Positions 46,601 through 55,610 of a stretch of 64,000 nucleotides of DNA are shown piece after piece. Location of the stretch: the NCBI GenBank assembly GCA_964019335.1, contig OZ025660.1, positions 1-64,000 on the forward strand, in the 5' to 3' direction. The position numbers were made by a program, and so were the translations under genes. Numbering within the stretch: position 1 is the first letter of the stretch; each line of letters opens with the position of its first letter. The notes under the pieces are model-generated. The model saw only the letters and a list, made by a program, of their open reading frames with translations. It ran no database searches and had not been told where the DNA came from. The DNA comes from Diplonema japonicum. Its lineage: Eukaryota; Euglenozoa; Diplonemea; Diplonemida; Diplonemidae.

Positions 46601-47831
46601 GAAGGTGTGTCTTTCGGTGCCTGCCGTCCAGCTTCTTCACCGCTCTGAACGCAGCCCCGAGGTCCTTGCTCCGGCTGAGGTCGGCCGCCATCCTTCCCCA
46701 TGCCTCACGCTTCGTCTCGTCAAGGAGTCGGTTGACTTCCTTCACCTTCGCCCTGTACTCCTCCACCACCACGTCCGCCTCTTGAAGCAGGAGTTCGCGC
46801 AGGGTGTTCCGCTCTTCGAAGGCGTCCTCGAGCTCAGCAGTCCACCAGGGGGTCGGGCCACGTCGCATCCCACAGAGGGGAATGTGGTCGTTCGCCGCAG
46901 TCAAAAGGGCTTGTGTAAACCCCTTCGTGACAGAGTCAATCGGAGCCGCCGTGTCAACACCAGCAAGCAGGCGGGCAACAGCAGCAGTGTAGTCATCCCA
47001 TCTGGCTTTTTTGAAATTCCAGGTGGGGAAGGGGCGCTCCGAACGGTAGACGTCCTCAAGAGGCAGGTGAAAGGATACGGGACTATGATCGGAGCCCCAC
47101 GTGCCCAGCGTCTTCGGCTCAAGCTTCGCGCAGCGCCCCACAACCAGGTCCAGAACGTGTCGTGACGAGTCCCTCGTCGGTTCGTTGCGGTCGTTGTAGA
47201 CGGTGTACCCGTGGGTGTCCAGCCAGTCCCTGACCACGTTCCCCCTCTCGTTCGGCGTCGTCACCGTGGCGTCCCAGGAGCTGTGGTGAGCATTGAAGTC
47301 ACCCGCTATGACTGTGTTCTTCCCCATGGGAAGGCTGCCAGGCCGCAGGTACTCAGGGTCCCTCGTGCCTCTGCTCGCGCTTACCGGTGTAAGGTAAACG
47401 TTGGAGAGAGTGATCGGCTCACGCTTCTCGCAGGAGATCCTCACATCCAGTCTCTCAGTGACACAGTCCCCAGCCGGGAGTACGTGCGGAACCTCCTCCG
47501 AGGCAAGATCGTCGCGGACATACGTGACAATACCACCACCCCTCGTCGCAGTGCCGTCAGTCACCGGTGTCAACCGATCCCTCCTGTATGACCTGTACCC
47601 AGGCAGGTGTGGCGTGTCGTGCCCTTCCCTCAGGTGCGTCTCCTGTATCATGATGATGTCCAGCGACAAGAAGTCAGCATGGCGAGATACGACGGTCCAT
47701 TTCGCAACGAGGCCGTTGCAGTTCCACGAGACAACCTTGAGACCCTTAGGCGACGGGGGCGGCAGCTTCTTGGGTGGGCCAGGGTTTGTTTCGACCAGCC
47801 CAAGCAGCCCCAGCAGGTCCCTGACGGACAT
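43680..47831 (-). CDS. Family A ORF2: APE-RT-RNase H polyprotein (intact)
   Basis: 1383 codons, ATG 47831 to TAA. A 2A-like motif lies at residues 11-19 (GLVETNPGP; the canonical Asp is Leu). APE endonuclease residues about 31-260: WNCNG (36-40), QETH (63-66), GDFNAHH (177-183), SDH (247-249). RT about 500-760: YRPICLTS, FDFSSAFD, GVPQGSVLGPILY and YADD near 698. RNase H about 1050-1190: AYTDGSV, CTDSLSLVEQL and HCGVDGNEKADALA. A zinc finger CPACHAAPMSREHVVGGC lies near 1290. All catalytic residues I look for are present, so the product may be active. Function: nicks target DNA and copies its own RNA in place. Position suggests target choice next to tRNA genes. Confidence 0.95.
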   Translation of the reverse strand: MSVRDLLGLLGLVETNPGPPKKLPPPSPKGLKVVSWNCNGLVAKWTVVSRHADFLSLDIIMIQETHLREGHDTPHLPGYRSYRRDRLTPVTDGTATRGGGIVTYVRDDLASEEVPHVLPAGDCVTERLDVRISCEKREPITLSNVYLTPVSASRGTRDPEYLRPGSLPMGKNTVIAGDFNAHHSSWDATVTTPNERGNVVRDWLDTHGYTVYNDRNEPTRDSSRHVLDLVVGRCAKLEPKTLGTWGSDHSPVSFHLPLEDVYRSERPFPTWNFKKARWDDYTAAVARLLAGVDTAAPIDSVTKGFTQALLTAANDHIPLCGMRRGPTPWWTAELEDAFEERNTLRELLLQEADVVVEEYRAKVKEVNRLLDETKREAWGRMAADLSRSKDLGAAFRAVKKLDGRHRKTHLPVLEGRFVSDKAKADRLGAHFAKLYGRRGDGNSKDAAPSASRLGCQAFTVDDLTRGLRRMKTRSAAGEDGIFSEMLLHLNTDSLGVLLLLLNRSWLMGVVPGAWKKGVIVPVPKPGKDATLLASYRPICLTSCLCKLLERMIEERLTFLLDADGTGVEGLHDSQAGFRRGRSTEEQVATLTECMSRNKDDRRLSAALLFDFSSAFDLVPHGALLDKMRGKGLPEPFVEWTRSFLCGRTAAVTIGRSRGSTTKVRRGVPQGSVLGPILYTIYVDELARRLEGLADVSVLYADDVAVVISSGQGDVAGLERKAQAVVDAVEDWCRERDMLLSTSKTQAVCVPPQKRLGVYFTSSRVPLQPGAFQNPLFGLGVNADGTISGDQELAGLQVVEAGGVRIRCVRDMHAAVRRPDVDYVAARPLPLSEHARYLGVTVDSGLTFGEHAQDILRRASKRLRVLKLLSGTSWGSKRDTLRSLYVTYILPLLRYCMGVYYSRLDDVGRKDLAGLHQEAAVLITGCWSGSGGYKLLAEAGLLPLERMAEGAAATMTAKAFCWQSSPVHRETVKLKQANRLGCGWLRSGYQALRRCGLEPKVHFEYLSATPLAAPWQTGMVDFRTDLPGGVTRSSPDADRRKAAEAALAALPPGIHAYTDGSVVQVGQKAKGGSGVYLQLPPPLTPVSVCHGVNDFCSSFRAEGMAVKTALDMVATLRKTHPSLAKSPLSICTDSLSLVEQLRAGPTRQREKLDHQTWSRLVSAARTQGTPVVLQFVPSHCGVDGNEKADALAGEGTKRKQDRPSLDYRSVRALVRRWVVRRSAELITSLAHNYAVATELRSAHFPLGFPRQAETVISRLRIGHSALFFGFLQTAGPNRKHKGVLRCPACHAAPMSREHVVGGCPVIGRGAIDTPAGTPSLAFSLSRRVTQIYDLIVESGLLAWSRSGLFTSPSSLASTDVTAPSNVPPPPPVSLDAGPAAPVLR

Positions 47832-47975
47832 CCTCCCGAGTAGGGTGGGGATCAGTGCAGAAAAGTCGGTGAAGAAACAGAGAGGTAGGAGTCTCCTGGG
47901 GAGGATGCGAGGGAGACTAGGAGAGGGAGCATGGTCGTAGATCTGCTGCTCCCCCTGTTCTGCGGGGCCCCTTCA
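47832..47975 (-). other. Candidate UGA readthrough site and linker, copy II
   Basis: The ORF1 stop is AAT-TGA-AGG (TGA at 47975-47973). The next 47 codons are all sense and run in the same frame into the ORF2 ATG. They encode RGPAEQG, QI, DHAPSP, LPRI and PRR blocks that are kept in family B. CCCC and GGGG, eight bases apart just after the stop, could pair as a small hairpin (UCCC/GGGG in family B). Readthrough is inference. An ATG in another frame (26-codon ORF) also lies in this spacer. Confidence 0.7.
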
Positions 47976-50828
47976 ATTGGATGGACCCATGGAGGCAGAG
48001 CGCCCCTTGACCCCATTGGTGAAGAGATCTTTGGTCTCCGCGAACGACCTGGCCCGCCCCCTCGTACCCAGGTTCGTCACCGCAGCCTCAGAGGTCGTAG
48101 CGAGAGGAGGAGCCCCCTTCTTCCCCTTCCCCTTCCCTTTCCAGACACTGTCGTGTGTCGTCGTCGCCCCCGGTGTAGGGTCCCGCGGCACTGCCGTTCC
48201 CGTCGTCAGCGTGGCCGCCTGCGGCAGGAGGAGGCGGAGCGTCGTCCGCAGATCGGAGATCATCTCCTGCTGAGAGTCGATCGTCCTCTGCAGCCCGACG
48301 ATCGACTCCTTCAGCGTGGCGACGAGCTCAGTGAGAGCGGCGACCTCAGGCGACCCGGAAGGGACTCCCTCCTTGTTTCCCGCAGACACGTTGCGGGGCG
48401 GTGTAGGGGACGTCACAGTGTCGAGCTGGGGGGGAGCCACCGAGCTCGGTATGGACGCCCACGGGCTGGTGGGAGGAAGCCCAGTTGCTTTCACCGCAGG
48501 GCCAGTCTCCGAGGGTGTCGACGCCGATACAGGTGCCGGGTCAGGTACAGGTGTAGTAGGCGCAGGTGCAGGTACATGAGAAGATGTGGGTGCCGGGGTC
48601 GAGGACGTTGCAAGCGCAGGTGCAGATGCAGGTGTCGTCCTGTTGATGAGAGGGGGCGGCTTGACGGTCGGGTGGTCGTCCGCATCACGGAGACAGACAA
48701 GGCGCCCCCCAAGGAGCCACGTCCTGGACTTCGGGGGCGGGCTGTCGACGACGATGAAGAACACGAGTTGCCTCGTGCCCTGGAACATCGTCTGCGTGCG
48801 TCGCAGGACGGAGGATGGTTTCCAACCGATGTGGTCCATCACTTCGTCGAAGGCCGCCCTGGTGATGGACGGCGGGGCCCCGGTGAGCAAAAACTTGCGC
48901 TTCGTACGCAGTTTTGCGAGGGTTTCCCGGAGCCGCTGTTCCGTCTCCGGTAGGCACCGCACAGTCCATCCCTTACGGTGCGCCACCCCGAGAGACAACC
49001 CACCCAGCGTCCCCGCAATCCGAAAGGCATCCGCCCTCCCTTCCGCCACGATGGGTACATAAGCGTACCCCCCGCGTCTCTCCGTCGTCCGCATTAAGCA
49101 CCCGTCCCCGGACCGGCGCAGGACGGCGTGGACGTGTGCTGCTTGCAGGCGCAGTCCCACCTCGTGGGTCCAGTGCCTCGCCCGCGGTTCCTCCTCACCG
49201 AACTTCCTTGGGCGGAAGACCGCACGATCCTCCACCACCGCGCCCTGAGCCTTGGCGAGCTCCAGGACCCTGGCCTTCGCCTCCTTCAGGCTGTCTGCAC
49301 TGACACAGACGTAGACGACCTCCGATCCGCTGTTGAAGGTGGAAGGCGGGGTGTAGGTGGGGGGGTCCAGCCCGAACGTGGAGACGTGGACCCTCCTGTT
49401 CACTGCGCGCGACCCAGAGACCATGACAATCTCGCTGGGGGTGGTGACACCGGGGACCTCTGTCATAAGGACAAAGGTGATGGATGCCGTAGGTAACGCG
49501 GAGCACACGACCCCCATTCCGGAGGGATCGTCGAGCGCAATGACAGCGCGGGATGTTTCCGTCGGGGGGGACACGTTGGTGTAGATCGGGGCGTCCCATG
49601 TGTCTGGCACCAGGTCCCATCGCGGGGTTGTGGAAGGGGCAGGGGCAGGGTCGTCCTCCATCTCCTCAGGGCCAGAGCTGGTGTCAGAGTCTGAGCTGAG
49701 GAGGAGCGTGCCTTGGTCTGTTGACGCGTTGGCGGAAGCGTTCGCGACTGCTTCGTCCTCGACCTTCTGGGCATCTGCCTTCTTGGCGGCCGCCAACCTC
49801 AAAGCTTCCTCCTTTTTGGCAGCGGCTGCGGCGGCTTCCTTTTCGGCGGCGGCGGTGGCTGCGACCTTCTTCTTCTCCTCGGCGGTGGCGGCTGCGGCTG
49901 CGGTCTCCTTCTCGGCGGCGGCGGCTGCAGCTTGCTTCCTGGCGGCGTCGGCTGCGGCCTTCCTCTCGGCGGCGGCGGCGGCAGCGGCTTTCTTCTCGGC
50001 GGCGGCCTTCTCCTCGGCGGCGGCGGCGGCTGCTGCTTTCTTCTCGGCGGCGGCGGCGGCTGCGGCTTTCTTCTTCTCGGCTGCAGCGGCTGCGGCTGTA
50101 GCCTTCTTCTCCTCGGCTGCTTTCATCTCGGCCGCAGCACGCGCAGCCTCCTTCTCCTCTGCCGCAAGTCGTGCAGTAGACCGCTCGCGCAGAGCCTTCT
50201 CCTCAGCCTCGACTGCTCTGCGAGCAGCCTCCACACCAGCCACGCGTGCAGCTTCCGTCTCGGCTGCCATTTTGACAACAGCAGCATCAGCCACCTCCTG
50301 CGCAGCCTTCATCTTAGCAGCTATTTCTGCAGCTACCACGTCGGCCGACTCGCGTGCAGCTTCCAAATCAGCAGCGATTCCCGCGAGTTCGACGTCGGCC
50401 GCAGTGCGTGCGGCTTCGAGGGGGTGTGTGGCGTCAGCTATGTGTGCGGCTTCGGCGGCAGCGTCAGCGCGCGCGGCTCTGGCGGCCTTCCTCCTAGCTT
50501 TTTTGCTGGAGGTCGGGGTGGCGACGCTGGCGTCAGGCGAAACCGGCCTTTTGACGGAGCCGGTCGGGGTGGAGGCGACAGGTGTCGCTGGGCCGGCTGT
50601 AGCGGCGGCGGCGTCGGGCGTGAGGAGGTCAATTACGGTGACCACCCCCGTCATCTTCTCCCGGTGCTCCGGCGTCAGGAGCTGCCCCAGCTCCCCGGCT
50701 GCTCCAGCGCTGCGGAGCATCCTCTCCACCCGCCGCTCCTCCCTGGCCTTGGACTGGGCCAGCTGCGTGCTGGCCCCGTTCCCTTCCGGCTTTGCCTTCT
50801 CCTTGTGCTTGTCTTTCTTCTTGCCCAT
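47973..50828 (-). CDS. Family A ORF1 (gag-like), copy II
   Basis: 951 codons, intact, ATG 50828 (first ATG after the short purine-rich 5' UTR) to TGA. Basic N-terminus, Ala/Lys/Glu coiled coil rich in EKKAAAAAAAE, acidic patch, a central region of mixed composition that is probably folded, a Pro/Thr-rich stretch, a short C-terminal coiled coil and a Gly/Arg/Lys tail. No zinc knuckle or RRM is certain by eye. It is almost identical to copy I, with small in-frame differences (for example TTPVPD against TPVPD). Confidence 0.88.
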   Translation of the reverse strand: MGKKKDKHKEKAKPEGNGASTQLAQSKAREERRVERMLRSAGAAGELGQLLTPEHREKMTGVVTVIDLLTPDAAAATAGPATPVASTPTGSVKRPVSPDASVATPTSSKKARRKAARAARADAAAEAAHIADATHPLEAARTAADVELAGIAADLEAARESADVVAAEIAAKMKAAQEVADAAVVKMAAETEAARVAGVEAARRAVEAEEKALRERSTARLAAEEKEAARAAAEMKAAEEKKATAAAAAAEKKKAAAAAAAEKKAAAAAAAEEKAAAEKKAAAAAAAERKAAADAARKQAAAAAAEKETAAAAATAEEKKKVAATAAAEKEAAAAAAKKEEALRLAAAKKADAQKVEDEAVANASANASTDQGTLLLSSDSDTSSGPEEMEDDPAPAPSTTPRWDLVPDTWDAPIYTNVSPPTETSRAVIALDDPSGMGVVCSALPTASITFVLMTEVPGVTTPSEIVMVSGSRAVNRRVHVSTFGLDPPTYTPPSTFNSGSEVVYVCVSADSLKEAKARVLELAKAQGAVVEDRAVFRPRKFGEEEPRARHWTHEVGLRLQAAHVHAVLRRSGDGCLMRTTERRGGYAYVPIVAEGRADAFRIAGTLGGLSLGVAHRKGWTVRCLPETEQRLRETLAKLRTKRKFLLTGAPPSITRAAFDEVMDHIGWKPSSVLRRTQTMFQGTRQLVFFIVVDSPPPKSRTWLLGGRLVCLRDADDHPTVKPPPLINRTTPASAPALATSSTPAPTSSHVPAPAPTTPVPDPAPVSASTPSETGPAVKATGLPPTSPWASIPSSVAPPQLDTVTSPTPPRNVSAGNKEGVPSGSPEVAALTELVATLKESIVGLQRTIDSQQEMISDLRTTLRLLLPQAATLTTGTAVPRDPTPGATTTHDSVWKGKGKGKKGAPPLATTSEAAVTNLGTRGRARSFAETKDLFTNGVKGRSASMGPSN

Positions 50829-50862
50829 TTTTCTTTTCTTTTCTTTCCTTTCCTTTCCTTTG

Positions 50863-50870
50863 TTGTTTTC
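50863..50870. repeat. Target-site duplication between copies II and III
   Basis: Sense-strand GAAAACAA between the poly(A) of copy III and the 5' end of copy II. Confidence 0.88.
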
Positions 50871-51314
50871 TTTTTTTTTTTTTTTTTCAAAATACCAATG
50901 CAGGGCCGCCATGGAGAGCAACGCCTGAGAAAAGGGGAAAAAAAGGTGAAGGGAAACCATGGGGAAATAGGGAGGGCAATGGACCAGGCTTCTGCAAGCA
51001 GGAGGAGCCCTGGTCCCCCACCAACCCGTGCTCTGCTTTGGGACAGCCGAAGAGGGCTGAATTACATTATTCCCTCAGTCAAGTGAGAGAAAAACGGGGG
51101 CCTACCTTCCAGCTGGATGTCCTTCTTTGGCTGGAACCTCCGGCGGAAAGCCCCCCAGGGAGGTATTGCTCCTATTGAGCGAATCATTGGTGAGTGTGAA
51201 AATAAAATAAAAAGGGGAAATGGGAAACAGTGAGAGGAAGGTGAAGGAAGGGAAAGGAAGGGAAAGGAAAGTGGAAAACACAACATTTCACTTTACACAC
51301 ACGCGGGCGATCCC

Positions 51315-54300
51315 TTAGCGCAGCACGGGGGCCGCGGGACCGGCGTCAAGAGAGACCGGAGGAGGGGGCGGCACGTTCGAAGGTGCAGTGACGTCTGTAG
51401 ACGCCAGGGATGATGGCGAGGTGAACAGTCCGGAGCGTGACCAGGCGAGCAGGCCAGACTCAACAATGAGGTCGTAGATCTGGGTCACGCGTCTCGACAG
51501 GGAGAACGCTAGGGAGGGAGTACCAGCAGGAGTGTCGATCGCCCCCCTCCCGATCACAGGGCACCCACCGACAACATGCTCCCTGGACATCGGTGCTGCG
51601 TGGCAGGCTGGGCACCGGAGCACACCCTTGTGCTTCCTGTTCGGGCCAGCAGTCTGCAGGAAGCCGAAGAAGAGAGCCGAGTGACCAATCCGCAGCCGCG
51701 AGATGACCGTTTCAGCTTGTCTGGGGAAGCCAAGGGGGAAGTGCGCAGACCGAAGCTCGGTCGCCACCGCGTAGTTGTGGGCGAGGGATGTTATGAGCTC
51801 CGCGGACCTCCGCACCACCCACCGTCGCACCAGGGCCCTCACTGATCGGTAGTCAAGGCAGGGCCTGTCCTGCTTCCGCTTCGTTCCCTCCCCGGCCAGA
51901 GCGTCAGCCTTCTCGTTCCCGTCCACCCCACAGTGGGAGGGCACAAACTGGAGGACCACCGGTGTCCCCTGCGTGCGCGCCGCGGACACCAGCCGGCTCC
52001 ACGTCTGGTGGTCGAGCTTCTCCCTCTGTCGCGTTGGGCCAGCTCGCAGCTGCTCGACGAGGGAGAGGGAGTCGGTGCAGATCGACAGCGGGGACTTCGC
52101 CAGCGAAGGGTGTGTTTTTCGGAGGGTGGCCACCATATCCAGTGCCGTTTTCACAGCCATGCCCTCTGCCCGAAAGGATGAACAGAAGTCGTTGACGCCA
52201 TGGCACACAGACACAGGGGTCAGGGGGGGAGGCAGCTGCAGATAAACCCCAGAGCCACCTTTCGCCTTCTGTCCGACCTGTACAACCGAGCCATCCGTGT
52301 AGGCATGGATGCCCGGGGGGAGAGCCGCAAGAGCAGCCTCGGCCGCCTTCCGCCTGTCCGCGTCTGGCGACGATCGCGTGACCCCGCCGGGGAGGTCAGT
52401 CCTGAAGTCGACCATGCCTGTCTGCCACGGGGCCGCCAGGGGCGTAGCCGACAGGTACTCGAAGTGCACCTTTGGTTCCAACCCGCATCGACGCAGTGCT
52501 TGGTAGCCAGAGCGCAGCCACCCACACCCCAGCCTGTTCGCCTGCTTCAGCTTGACCGTCTCCCTGTGAACCGGGGAAGACTGCCAGCAGAAGGCCTTCG
52601 CCGTCATCGTCGCCGCAGCACCCTCCGCCATTCTTTCGAGGGGAAGCAGTCCTGCCTCAGCTAGGAGCTTGTACCCTCCGGAGCCACTCCAGCAGCCCGT
52701 GATCAGCACCGCCGCCTCCTGGTGAAGCCCAGCCAGGTCCTTCCTCCCGACATCATCGAGCCTGCTGTAGTAGACCCCCATGCAGTAGCGCAGCAGCGGG
52801 AGGATGTACGTAACGTAGAGAGACCGCAGAGTGTCCCTCTTGCTGCCCCAGGACGTGCCGGACAAGAGCTTCAGCACCCTCAGCCTTTTGCTGGCCCGCC
52901 GTAGGATGTCCTGTGCGTGTTCACCGAACGTGAGCCCAGAGTCCACCGTAACCCCAAGGTACCTCGCGTGTTCAGATAGAGGCAGGGGACGGGCCGCAAC
53001 GTAATCCACGTCGGGCCGTCGCACGGCTGCATGCATGTCCCGCACGCAGCGGATCCGCACACCACCCGCCTCCACAACCTGAAGGCCCGCCAGCTCCTGG
53101 TCCCCGGAGATCGTGCCATCGGCGTTCACCCCCAGGCCGAAGAGCGGGTTCTGGAAGGCACCTGGCTGAAGGGGGACTCGTGACGAAGTGAAGTAGACCC
53201 CGAGACGTTTCTGGGGGGGGACGCAGACTGCCTGCGTCTTGGACGTGCTCAGCAGCATGTCACGCTCCCTGCACCAGTCCTCAACCGCATCCACCACTGC
53301 CTGCGCCTTCCGCTCCAGCCCAGCCACGTCCCCTTGTCCAGAGGAGATCACAACCGCCACGTCGTCGGCGTAGAGCACCGAGACGTCCGCCAGTCCCTCC
53401 AGTCTCCTGGCGAGTTCGTCGACGTAGATGGTGTACAGGATGGGACCCAAGACAGAGCCCTGGGGGACACCCCGTCGCACCTTCGTCGTCGACCCCCTCG
53501 ACCGTCCAATCGTGACCGCAGCAGTACGGCCGCATAGAAAGGACCGCGTCCACTCCACGAAGGGTTCGGGGAGACCCTTCCCTCGCATCTTGTCCAGCAG
53601 GGCACCATGGGGCACCAGGTCGAAGGCAGAAGAGAAGTCGAACAGCAGAGCGGCCGAGAGACGTCGATCGTCTTTGTTCCTCGACATGCACTCAGTGAGG
53701 GTTGCCACCTGCTCCTCCGTGGAGCGGCCGCGTCTGAAACCAGCCTGGCTGTCGTGGAGTCCCTCGACTCCCGTCCCGTCCGCGTCAAGAAGAAACGTGA
53801 GCCTCTCCTCGATCATCCTCTCCAGCAGCTTGCAGAGGCAGCTGGTCAGGCAGATCGGCCGGTAGGAAGCCAAGAGAGTCGCATCTTTTCCAGGTTTCGG
53901 TACCGGGACGATCACTCCCTTCTTCCAGGCACCGGGGACGACACCCATCAGCCAGGAGCGATTGAGGAGTAGAAGGAGGACACCGAGGGAGTCCGTGTTC
54001 AGGTGTAGGAGCATCTCCGAGAAGATTCCGTCTTCCCCGGCCGCGCTGCGCGTCTTCATCCTTCTCAGGCCGCGGGTGAGGTCGTCCACGGTGAACGCTT
54101 GACACCCGAGTCTGCTTGCAGAAGGAGCGGCGTCCTTCGAGTTCCCGTCACCACGCCTGCCGTAGAGCTTAGCGAAGTGCGCCCCCAGCCGGTCGGCCTT
54201 CGCCTTGTCCGACACAAATCTTCCCTCGAGTACAGGAAGGTGTGTCTTTCGGTGCCTGCCGTCCAGCTTCTTCACCGCTCTGAACGCAGCCCCGAGGTCC

Positions 54301-55466
54301 TTGCTCCGGCTGAGGTCGGCCGCCATCCTTCCCCATGCCTCACGCTTCGTCTCGTCAAGGAGTCGGTTGACTTCCTTCACCTTCGCCCTGTACTCCTCCA
54401 CCACCACGTCCGCCTCTTGAAGCAGGAGTTCGCGCAGGGTGTTCCGCTCTTCGAAGGCGTCCTCGAGCTCAGCAGTCCACCAGGGGGTCGGGCCACGTCG
54501 CATCCCACAGAGGGGAATGTGGTCGTTCGCCGCAGTCAAAAGGGCTTGTGTAAACCCCTTCGTGACAGAGTCAATCGGAGCCGCCGTGTCAACACCAGCA
54601 AGCAGGCGGGCAACAGCAGCAGTGTAGTCATCCCATCTGGCTTTTTTGAAATTCCAGGTGGGGAAGGGGCGCTCCGAACGGTAGACGTCCTCAAGAGGCA
54701 GGTGAAAGGATACGGGACTATGATCGGAGCCCCACGTGCCCAGCGTCTTCGGCTCAAGCTTCGCGCAGCGCCCCACAACCAGGTCCAGAACGTGTCGTGA
54801 CGAGTCCCTCGTCGGTTCGTTGCGGTCGTTGTAGACGGTGTACCCGTGGGTGTCCAGCCAGTCCCTGACCACGTTCCCCCTCTCGTTCGGCGTCGTCACC
54901 GTGGCGTCCCAGGAGCTGTGGTGAGCATTGAAGTCACCCGCTATGACTGTGTTCTTCCCCATGGGAAGGCTGCCAGGCCGCAGGTACTCAGGGTCCCTCG
55001 TGCCTCTGCTCGCGCTTACCGGTGTAAGGTAAACGTTGGAGAGAGTGATCGGCTCACGCTTCTCGCAGGAGATCCTCACATCCAGTCTCTCAGTGACACA
55101 GTCCCCAGCCGGGAGTACGTGCGGAACCTCCTCCGAGGCAAGATCGTCGCGGACATACGTGACAATACCACCACCCCTCGTCGCAGTGCCGTCAGTCACC
55201 GGTGTCAACCGATCCCTCCTGTATGACCTGTACCCAGGCAGGTGTGGCGTGTCGTGCCCTTCCCTCAGGTGCGTCTCCTGTATCATGATGATGTCCAGCG
55301 ACAAGAAGTCAGCATGGCGAGATACGACGGTCCATTTCGCAACGAGGCCGTTGCAGTTCCACGAGACAACCTTGAGACCCTTAGGCGACGGGGGCGGCAG
55401 CTTCTTGGGTGGGCCAGGGTTTGTTTCGACCAGCCCAAGCAGCCCCAGCAGGTCCCTGACGGACAT
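51315..55466 (-). CDS. Family A ORF2, copy III (intact)
   Basis: 1383 codons, the same protein as in copy II, with only rare substitutions such as PCLDY for PSLDY near the end of RNase H. The 2A-like motif, APE, RT (YADD), RNase H and zinc finger are all present. Because the element lacks most of ORF1 and the normal 5' end, expression from its own start is doubtful, but the reading frame has not decayed, which indicates a recent insertion. A shared substitution pattern with copy E (PCLDY also there) suggests a common source lineage. Confidence 0.94.
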   Translation of the reverse strand: MSVRDLLGLLGLVETNPGPPKKLPPPSPKGLKVVSWNCNGLVAKWTVVSRHADFLSLDIIMIQETHLREGHDTPHLPGYRSYRRDRLTPVTDGTATRGGGIVTYVRDDLASEEVPHVLPAGDCVTERLDVRISCEKREPITLSNVYLTPVSASRGTRDPEYLRPGSLPMGKNTVIAGDFNAHHSSWDATVTTPNERGNVVRDWLDTHGYTVYNDRNEPTRDSSRHVLDLVVGRCAKLEPKTLGTWGSDHSPVSFHLPLEDVYRSERPFPTWNFKKARWDDYTAAVARLLAGVDTAAPIDSVTKGFTQALLTAANDHIPLCGMRRGPTPWWTAELEDAFEERNTLRELLLQEADVVVEEYRAKVKEVNRLLDETKREAWGRMAADLSRSKDLGAAFRAVKKLDGRHRKTHLPVLEGRFVSDKAKADRLGAHFAKLYGRRGDGNSKDAAPSASRLGCQAFTVDDLTRGLRRMKTRSAAGEDGIFSEMLLHLNTDSLGVLLLLLNRSWLMGVVPGAWKKGVIVPVPKPGKDATLLASYRPICLTSCLCKLLERMIEERLTFLLDADGTGVEGLHDSQAGFRRGRSTEEQVATLTECMSRNKDDRRLSAALLFDFSSAFDLVPHGALLDKMRGKGLPEPFVEWTRSFLCGRTAAVTIGRSRGSTTKVRRGVPQGSVLGPILYTIYVDELARRLEGLADVSVLYADDVAVVISSGQGDVAGLERKAQAVVDAVEDWCRERDMLLSTSKTQAVCVPPQKRLGVYFTSSRVPLQPGAFQNPLFGLGVNADGTISGDQELAGLQVVEAGGVRIRCVRDMHAAVRRPDVDYVAARPLPLSEHARYLGVTVDSGLTFGEHAQDILRRASKRLRVLKLLSGTSWGSKRDTLRSLYVTYILPLLRYCMGVYYSRLDDVGRKDLAGLHQEAAVLITGCWSGSGGYKLLAEAGLLPLERMAEGAAATMTAKAFCWQSSPVHRETVKLKQANRLGCGWLRSGYQALRRCGLEPKVHFEYLSATPLAAPWQTGMVDFRTDLPGGVTRSSPDADRRKAAEAALAALPPGIHAYTDGSVVQVGQKAKGGSGVYLQLPPPLTPVSVCHGVNDFCSSFRAEGMAVKTALDMVATLRKTHPSLAKSPLSICTDSLSLVEQLRAGPTRQREKLDHQTWSRLVSAARTQGTPVVLQFVPSHCGVDGNEKADALAGEGTKRKQDRPCLDYRSVRALVRRWVVRRSAELITSLAHNYAVATELRSAHFPLGFPRQAETVISRLRIGHSALFFGFLQTAGPNRKHKGVLRCPACHAAPMSREHVVGGCPVIGRGAIDTPAGTPSLAFSLSRRVTQIYDLIVESGLLAWSRSGLFTSPSSLASTDVTAPSNVPPPPPVSLDAGPAAPVLR

Positions 55467-55610
55467 CCTCCCGAGTAGGGTGGGGATCAGTGCAGAAAAG
55501 TCGGTGAAGAAACAGAGAGGTAGGAGTCTCCTGGGGAGGATGCGAGGGAGACTAGGAGAGGGAGCATGGTCGTAGATCTGCTGCTCCCCCTGTTCTGCGG
55601 GGCCCCTTCA
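55467..55610 (-). other. In-frame UGA and linker, copy III
   Basis: Same TGA and 141-base open linker in the ORF2 frame as in copy II (see the copy II entry). Confidence 0.8.

Larger units (their letters stand above)
43235..50862 (-). mobile_element. Family A retrotransposon, copy II (full length, intact)
   Basis: The reference copy, about 7.63 kb: 5' UTR of 34 purine-rich bases, ORF1 (50828-47973), UGA plus 141-base linker, ORF2 (47831-43680), 3' UTR (43679-43253) with pyrimidine-rich blocks, terminal GGTATTTTG and poly(A) of about 18. Both ORFs are intact. GAAAACAA flanks both ends. The element lies head to tail between copy III and tRNA-Arg. Confidence 0.95.

Noticed and set aside
47832-47975. 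UGA reassigned to an amino acid in this genome
   Set aside because: Element D and the propeller gene appear to terminate at TGA, and no other in-frame TGA interrupts the intact ORFs. Readthrough explains the site better.
49600-51086. Long + strand frames (Ser/Ala/Phe-rich and Gly/Leu-rich) opposite ORF1
   Set aside because: They mirror the Ala/Lys/Glu-rich ORF1 codons on the other strand; the same shadow appears in copy I and has no domains or start context.
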